Assembly (NCBI GenBank): GCA_003508835.1
Contig: PUFA01000170.1
Coordinates: forward strand, 3,650,821 to 3,714,820
Reading direction: 5' to 3'
Source of the DNA: Eonycteris spelaea
Taxonomy: Eukaryota; Chordata; Mammalia; Chiroptera; Pteropodidae
DNA: 64,000 nt
The notes beneath the pieces are model-generated. The model saw only the letters and a program-made list of their open reading frames with translations, searched no databases and was not told the origin of the DNA. Below are positions 57,800 to 64,000 of this stretch, in pieces (positions within the stretch are counted from its first letter, which is position 1; every line of letters begins with the position of its first letter). A program made the translations under genes and the position numbers.

Positions 57800-57960
57800 A
57801 AAAGCTTTAGAGCTTGAAGAAGCTTTCTTATACTTTATCTCCACTGATCCTCCTCGTGACCCTCGGAGATAGGCAGAATAGGAATTATTATCCTCATTTT
57901 AAATTATACAAGCAGATGAGATTGCATGTATATTTGGGGAAACTCTTACACCACTCAACT
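57800..57960 (-). repeat. MIR SINE fragment
   Basis: TATCTCCACTGATCCTCCTCGTGACCC, GATAGGCAGAATAGGAATTATTATCCTCATTTTAAA is antisense MIR core. Confidence 0.6.
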
Positions 57961-59164
57961 CCTGCTTTGATGAAGTTAACAAAGAAGCCTTTATTATATA
58001 ATAACACCACAGGAGAACAAAAGGTTACCTGTCTTCGAAGATTACTTAAATTCCAATAAACAACAGATAGAAAAAGATCAAGGATCTTTTCTTCTCAGAC
58101 ACACACACATTATTAAATATACATATATGTAAATATATATAAATGTATATGTACATTTAAATATATATAATCTTTTGTTAAATTTTATGAAGATGAGAGA
58201 ATGAATCTTGGTATATGAACCATGTTATAAACTGAAATTATGGATAGGCTGATTATATACATTGGATATTTTCTTATTTTGTTGAAATTCAATTCAATTT
58301 TGCAATGCTATCTTTTTCAGGCATGAGCATTTTAAAAGAAAAGCATCAACTCTTTTGACAATTAAAGCAAAAATATTAGAAAATGTACGTGAAAATATAA
58401 TTTTCAATGATTATAAAATATGTATTCTTTGGAATCATGACTGAGTTTCAGAAGCACTGTCATTTGCATTTTCTGTACTTAAATATGTGATTGTGAGTGA
58501 CTTTTACTTTAGGTCTAGAGGGAATTTGTGCTAGTTAAGAAAAAGTAAAACATTTTACTGTATAATGTGAATGACCCATAACTCATAGGTGCCCAAGGCT
58601 GATATTTAATTTACATAACAGACATTTCGGCATTTTCTCAATATTTTCAGGAGGGAATTTCATATAAAATACTTAAGTTTCATATTCAGGACACTTGGTA
58701 AGCAGCGTATCTCTGCTATTGTGTGCACTGACTATAATAAAATAAAATAAAACCAATTCTGATCTGTTAAAAATACAGACAAGAAATACCATTTTTTTGA
58801 GTGTGCAGTGAATTTTAAAATAACTAAAGCAGTGTGCTCTAACGTATATGAAATTGAACTAAGAAAAGATCTTTATTCTAATTCTAGTACTATATTATAT
58901 AATTGTTTTATGTCACTAGAAAAATTCATTTCTATTAATTCTCATTAAAGGGTAATTGATGGGGGAGAAATTTTATGTTATGTCTTAAAATTTGTGAATT
59001 TCAATCTTCCTGTACTATCTTTGTTATTATAGAAAATTATCTCTAACATTATCCACATTTGTTTCTTGGACGGGTAACTTAACCAATAGCATAAATGTAG
59101 TTAACATATTATCCCTGTTATAATGAAGGGTATGGGGTAAGAGAGAAGAGAGAGGACGGGAGGA
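57961..59164. other. AT-rich flank
   Basis: A TA/ATAT-rich low-complexity patch lies at 58095-58175 and an AATAA repeat at about 58737-58752. Nothing else is recognised. Confidence 0.45.
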
Positions 59165-59360
59165 GAAAGAACAGGAACAATAATTATCGAATGTTTACAA
59201 CAGGCTGGGCACTTTTCACCTGGTAACTCACGTAACCCTTATAAGAGCCTGTGAGGGTGTCATTTTCTTTAAAATTGTAGCTTGCCCTGCCTGGAGAGGT
59301 TAAGCCTCTTTTTCCAAATTAAGATTTGAACCTAGGTCTGTGTCATTCCAATGTACGAGG
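59165..59360 (-). repeat. MIR SINE
   Basis: TAATTATCGAATGTTTACAACAGGCTGGGCACTTTTC, CTCACGTAACCCTTATAAGAGCC, GCCTGGAGAGGTTAAGCC, GATTTGAACCTAGGTC is antisense MIR from tail to tRNA-like head. Confidence 0.78.
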
Positions 59361-60069
59361 TCAGGAAAAAACACCCACTTTTTCTCTCCACCTACATCAT
59401 GAAATTGAAAACTTTAAACAGTTTATTCAACATTTATTTAGCAAGGATGCTGAGAGACTGGGGGAAGGGGAAAGGAGAAGACTCCCTGACAACAGTGCCC
59501 AGCTTTTCCTTTTTTGGTTTCAAACCCATGTGCCCCTGGTGGGAACCAGAGCCCTGCAGATTGTGTGTTCCATTGCCTGAGAAAGCTGGTTATTGTTATC
59601 AGCTACTTTGCTACTTACTCCCTCATCCAATAACATATTAAAGAATTCTTTCCAACCTTTTATAGTGTTTTTTCAGAGAGGAATCCTGGGAGAAAAAACC
59701 AAACAAATGATATTTTCCATCTTTTTACATTTTCATTAATCTTTTAGTGTTCCTTATTCTGAAATCCCAGGGCACCCATACAGCTGGCCCAGCCTTTAAT
59801 TGGCTTCTGTTAAATAAAGCACTTGCCCTTTCCATTATACAGGCTCTCTCTCTCATAATCAAAGATTATCTGTAAAAAGTAAGAACAAGTGCTGAGGTGC
59901 AACCTTGCCTCTGGGCTTTGAACCATGCCTTAAGTCATTTAAGATACAGGTTACAAATGAAAAAAGATACAGGTCAAAGCCACATTCTCCTCTTTTCCTT
60001 ATCATGAGAGCAGACTAACCAGTGTATAACATAGATATGCTTCTTTTTTGTTCATCTCTTCTTCCTTTT

Positions 60070-60305
60070 AATCTTAAACATTAAGCACCTTCCAAGTAGG
60101 TCCCAAGTACTGAGGTAGATGATGAGGATAAAAAATAAATGAGACATGGTCCTACCTTGAGACAGAGAGTTAGGCTGTGATATGGGTCAAATAGCATGTT
60201 AGCATGGAGGACAGAAAACCAAGTACACCTAGAAAATAATTAAAAAGGCTTCTGTGAAGACTTCAGATCTCAGTTAGGTCTTAAATGGCAAAGCAGAACT
60301 TTCTA
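60070..60305 (-). mobile_element. L2 LINE, antisense (3' segment)
   Basis: CCCAAGTACTGAGGTAGATGATGAGG, AATGAGACATGGTCCTACCTTGAGAC and GACTTCAGATCTCAGTTAGGTC follow antisense L2. Confidence 0.6.
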
Positions 60306-60425
60306 AAACAGGATCCTCCAGATTGAAATCTCCATAAAGGTAGGAATTGTTTGTTTCTAACGCATTTATTTTAACATACCAACAGGCCCCTACTGGTCTC
60401 TCAATATATATTTCTGACCAATTGC
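60306..60425 (+). mobile_element. L2 LINE 3' end, sense, nested
   Basis: GAAATCTCCATAAAGGTAGGAATTG and the ACAGGCCCCTACTGGTCTCTCAATATAT text fit a sense L2 terminus between antisense L2 pieces. Confidence 0.55.
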
Positions 60426-60720
60426 ATAGAGTAAAACATTCTAGAGGAAAGAGAAGCATGCACAGATGCTCCTGGTAGTTAGAACATTGGTCACAAAAGG
60501 ATGAAAAGTTTAATGAAACAGGAGCTGGACAGAGGAAGGAAAAGAAAATGAGGTCGAAAAGACTTGGCCCATATTAATTATGGCCCCATGTGCCACGTTA
60601 ATGATTGTATTCTAGAAACGTTAGGAAATAGAAAGAACTTAAGCAAATGAGTGGCATGAACAGGTCTTGCCAGTGCAGCATTAGAAAACATAAAATGTCA
60701 GAGTATAGTTTCATCAGTCT
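60426..60720 (-). mobile_element. L2 LINE, antisense (5' segment)
   Basis: TTCTAGAGGAAAGAGAAGCATGCAC, ATGAGTGGCATGAACAGGTC and AGTCTGATCATTTTAAC resemble antisense L2. Weak. Confidence 0.45.
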
Positions 60721-62114
60721 GATCATTTTAACTACTGATAGAGATAGCTACATTTGGCTGGAACGCCTGGCTTCTCTTATTAAATCCTAGATGATATCAT
60801 CTGCTCTGGTAGTATTCTGTGACTAAATGAAGTCAGTGCCTGAGAAAAACAGTATCCTCGATTATATAAACAACAAGGTACAGATTGTCAAAAACCCCAT
60901 TTGCACCCCAGGCTACCCAGTTAGCCTGCTATAGTTTCACAGATAGAGACACAAAACAGGGACACAGACGTCTGGGTAGAGACAAAGGACTTTGTTACAC
61001 ATGGCACAGAAATTAACAGAAGTTTATGTTCACCTTGGTTCCCCTAGTGATGACAAAGACCCAGGTAGATGCTGTGCACACAGTGGGATTTTGCTGTAGA
61101 TGAAGAGCCTTGATCTCAGGAGACCTGAATCTTTTATATTAAAATGAAAGCAAGTCTGCCAGACTTTCACCCTGGAGAGAGTTGTTATCTTTATTACAAT
61201 AGACAGTAAACAAACCTGCCCTCTGCCCCATAGGAAGACTCTCTCTCTTCTAAGACTGTTCCACATCCAAACATGCTTAAAGAGATAGTCTTGAACAAAG
61301 ACAGTCCGTGTCTATATAATTATACTCAAAGGCCACGTTCTTCTCCCTAAGAAAATGAAATAATTTTTTTAAAGATAGAAACTATATTTAATTGACTACT
61401 CTCACTACTTCAGGTTCAAACTACTTATTTAAAAACTAATATATAACATGTATTTCTTGTGAAGAAATCTTGATTATTTATTTTCAAATATCCGAGTGCA
61501 AATATTTAGTATAACTGCCAGCAAGTGATTATATGGAAAGCTCAGGAAGATGTGGCTACATAGATTTGTTTCTAAAAGTAAATAATCTTAAACATCTGGA
61601 AAAATAGATGAATCTAAAGAGTACCTTAAGAGTCAAATTAGGTATCATATTAAACAATGCTATTCATCTGATTTATCTGTTTTCTATTACATCACCATTA
61701 ATAGCATACTATATTAAGGATGCAGTGTTTTAATGTTGCAACTGATATTCCACAAAGATATTCATTAGTTTTATTTATCTAATTTATTTCATCTGACTTT
61801 AGTATCACAAATAAATCTAAATAAAAATACTGATAAATGTTCCATTCTAGAAAATAATATAATTTAATAAATAAAAAACGAGTCACTTAAATTTTGCACA
61901 TTGTTTTCTATAATAATGTGCTTTACAAATGTGTAAATATGCCCTATGACCTTTGGAGTTATGAATTAGGTTTTTCTAAGTTTGGTAAATATAGAAAAAA
62001 GGTAAACAGCTAGCCACATGGGGTTATGGTAAAATAATAATAAAAATCATAAGATCCTTTCAATATGAGTACAGATAATACCAAATAAATCATTATGGAA
62101 AGTTAGAGTATCCT
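60721..62114. other. AT-rich flank, no recognised feature
   Basis: No family recognised; T/A-rich after 61.3 kb. Confidence 0.45.
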
Positions 62115-62586
62115 CTGTGACTTTACTTTTATTTAAGTAATCTTTTATGTTTCAATTATAGTTGGCATACATTATATTAGTTTCAAGTGTACAGCATAGT
62201 GGTTATAACTTTGCAAAGTGATCATCACAATAAATCTAGAATCTATTTGACACCATACATAGTTATTCTATTATTGATAATATTCCTATGTATACTTTAC
62301 ATCCCCATGACTATTTTTAGCTTCTTAAACCAATTTGTCCTTAACCCCTCTTTTTTTTCATCCAGTTCCTAATCCCCTCTCATTTGGAACCATCAAAATG
62401 ATCTCTAGATCTATGAATTTGCTTCTGTTTTGTTTATTTTGTTCTTTAGATTCTACATATAAGTGAAATCATATGACATTTGTCTTTGTTTGACTTAGTC
62501 CACTCAGCACAATATCCTCTAGGTCCATCCACGTTGTTGCAGATGGCAAGATTTCATTTTTTTTTCATGGCTGAGTAATATTTCAT

Positions 62587-62645
<59 letters not shown>

Positions 62646-62830
62646 ACCACATCTTCTTTATCCATTCATCCATTGATGGAGACCTAGGGTGTCTCCATAT
62701 TTTGGATATTGCAAATAATACTACAGTGAACATGTAGACTCTTATGTCCCTTTGAAGTACTGTTTTAGGTTTCCTTAAATAAGTACCCAGAAGTGGAATT
62801 ACTGGGTCCTTCTTTGTCTCCTGCTATAGA
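62115..62830 (-). mobile_element. LINE-1 3' end, antisense, 5'-truncated
   Basis: AGTTTCAAGTGTACAGCATAGTGG is the antisense 3' end; CATATGACATTTGTCTTTGTTTGAC, AGGTCCATCCACGTTGTTGC, GAGTAATATTTCATTGTG and AAGTGGAATTACTGGGTCC are antisense ORF2 3'. It meets the next L1 head-on. Confidence 0.9.
62588..62641 (+). repeat. (TA)n microsatellite in L1
   Basis: About 24 TA units lie at the position where L1 normally reads a short TATATATA, so it is an expansion of the internal L1 sequence. Confidence 0.97.
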
Positions 62831-62849
62831 CTTTGTTTTAAAATCTATT

Positions 62850-64000
62850 TTGGGACTTGGCAGAAACATGGCAGAGTGAGAGATGTCCCCAGATCTCTCC
62901 TCTTGAAATAACAATAAGCTGAACATCTAAAACGCAACAAAAAACGCCCAAACTGCACACCAGCACGTCTGAGCATGGGATCTGCGCAAAAGAGCTACCA
63001 CAGGTCAGAGCGCTGGGTGTTGGGTGGTGGACTCGGGGAAAGAAAGAAGCTGCCTCTCGGACCCACTGGAGCGCCCTACAGGAGGAGGGGGAGGGGTGAA
63101 GGTGCAGGAACTTCCCTGAACAGCCCTGCCTGGGACTGTTGTGAGCAACCCATGCTGAGCAGAAGGGTCCAGTCATCAGGGCAGAAGACAGAGAAGTGGG
63201 ACGGGACCGCAGAGAAACAACAGTTGACTTTTACTGGCCCCGATTGCAAAACCGAGGCTGAGCCACAGCCTCCAACCCCCAACCCAGAGGGACCCTCCCC
63301 CTAAAACCTCCAAGACCCAACAGCATGGAGCCCCAGGGGAATCTGAGCAAACTTGGCTGAGACTATCACTGACACTGATAGGGACTGAAACTAAGAGTAG
63401 TGAGGGTGATGAAATATCTGCAAGAAAATTTTTTAAAAAGGCATTTTAAGGCTTAAAGCAGGGATCCAAAAGGCTTAGATGCCACCTACTGGAAACCAAA
63501 AGAAAAGTACCTTCTTTGCAACAGGCTAAAGAGAGATCTTTATATAATAAACCCTCTTTCTGGGAAAACAGCAGAATATATTTCCATTAATACCCAGACA
63601 GAGAAATAGTCTGTTAAACACCATGAACAACCAAGGCGACGAAGCATCTCAGAAAGAAAGAGAAAAATCTCCAGAAAATAAGCAACTTAAATGACAAAGA
63701 ATTCAGGATGGTACTTACGAAAAAATTCAGTGAGTTCCAAAACAAGTCATATCAACAATTCCAGGAATTTAAAAAACAACTAGATGGGCAGAGAAAAGAG
63801 ATTGAGATCCTCAAACAAACAAACAAACGAAAAACAGAATAGATCTACTGGAGATAAAAAAACATACACACACACACTGCAAGGGTTGAAAAATGAAATA
63901 GCAAGCTTGAGAAACAGAATCAACCAAACGGAGGAAAGGATCAGTGATACTGAAGACAGAAATATTTCAGAAGGAAGGAGCGAAAAACCAAAGAATGAAA
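62850..64000 (+). mobile_element. LINE-1 5' UTR and ORF1 start, continuing off the right edge
   Basis: The moderate-GC 5' UTR starts near GGGACTTGGCAGAAACATGG and runs to about 63.6 kb. ORF1-like text follows (ATGACAAAGAATTCAGGATGG, later AGAAACAGAATCAACC and GAGGAAAGGATCAGTGATAC, the coiled-coil part). Frameshifts/stops are visible, so ORF1 is not intact. Retention of the 5' UTR marks a potentially full-length copy. Confidence 0.85.

Noticed and set aside
62975..63304. 109-codon frame with moderate GC at the right edge.
   Set aside because: It lies in the L1 5' UTR; GC-rich L1 5' UTRs commonly hold chance frames.

Overview
The window is nuclear DNA from a placental mammal. It is AT-rich and packed with old mammalian repeats (LINE-1, L2, CR1/L3, MIR, Tigger and hAT DNA transposons, ERV/MaLR LTRs), with one sharp CpG island at about 23.87-24.96 kb. 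I see no primate Alu, rodent B1/B2, carnivore CAN-SINE, ruminant Bov-tA/BovB or obvious equine ERE copies. The species therefore stays open; a SINE-poor laurasiatherian-like genome is my best guess.

The one gene I can name is PTBP2 (neuronal polypyrimidine tract-binding protein), on the minus strand. Exon 1 lies in the CpG island and ends eight coding bases after the ATG, at 24456. Exon 2 is a 31-nt exon at 22824-22854 with consensus splice sites. Spliced, they read MDGIVTEVAVGVK, the known PTBP2 N-terminus. Intron 1 is 1,601 bp. Intron 2 runs from 22823 off the left edge; I did not find exon 3. Positions 1-24.5 kb are thus the PTBP2 5' gene region. From 24.5 kb to 64 kb is upstream flank in which I recognise no other gene.

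Left part (1-22.8 kb, intron 2): a minus-strand L1 at the edge, an internally deleted Tigger1, a perfect 27-bp hairpin at 3835-3899, an L1 split by a solo ERV LTR (8240-8782), several older L1 pieces, a MER2-like and a hAT element, a second possible LTR near 15.1-15.5 kb, and a long degraded L1 (17.04-20.96 kb) that carries a 63-bp inverted duplication. Middle (22.1-25.4 kb): repeat-poor promoter, exons 1 and 2 and intron 1. Right part (25-64 kb): L2, MIR and CR1 relics, a 627-bp Tigger, an ancient LTR (32.96-33.47 kb), a CpG-rich ORF of unknown origin (52.77-53.05 kb), a rearranged L1 cluster (53.4-57 kb) with an inverted copy and a fold-back insertion, a solo LTR with a tandem enhancer array (56.99-57.33 kb), and the 5' end of an L1 running off the right edge.

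All repeat names come from remembered consensus features, not from a database search, so subfamily names are tentative. I found no CRISPR, operon or other prokaryotic feature and no convincing RNA gene. The most interesting items are the perfect hairpin, the fold-back/templated insertion at 56.75-56.94 kb, the LTR enhancer repeats and the inverted L1 duplicates.
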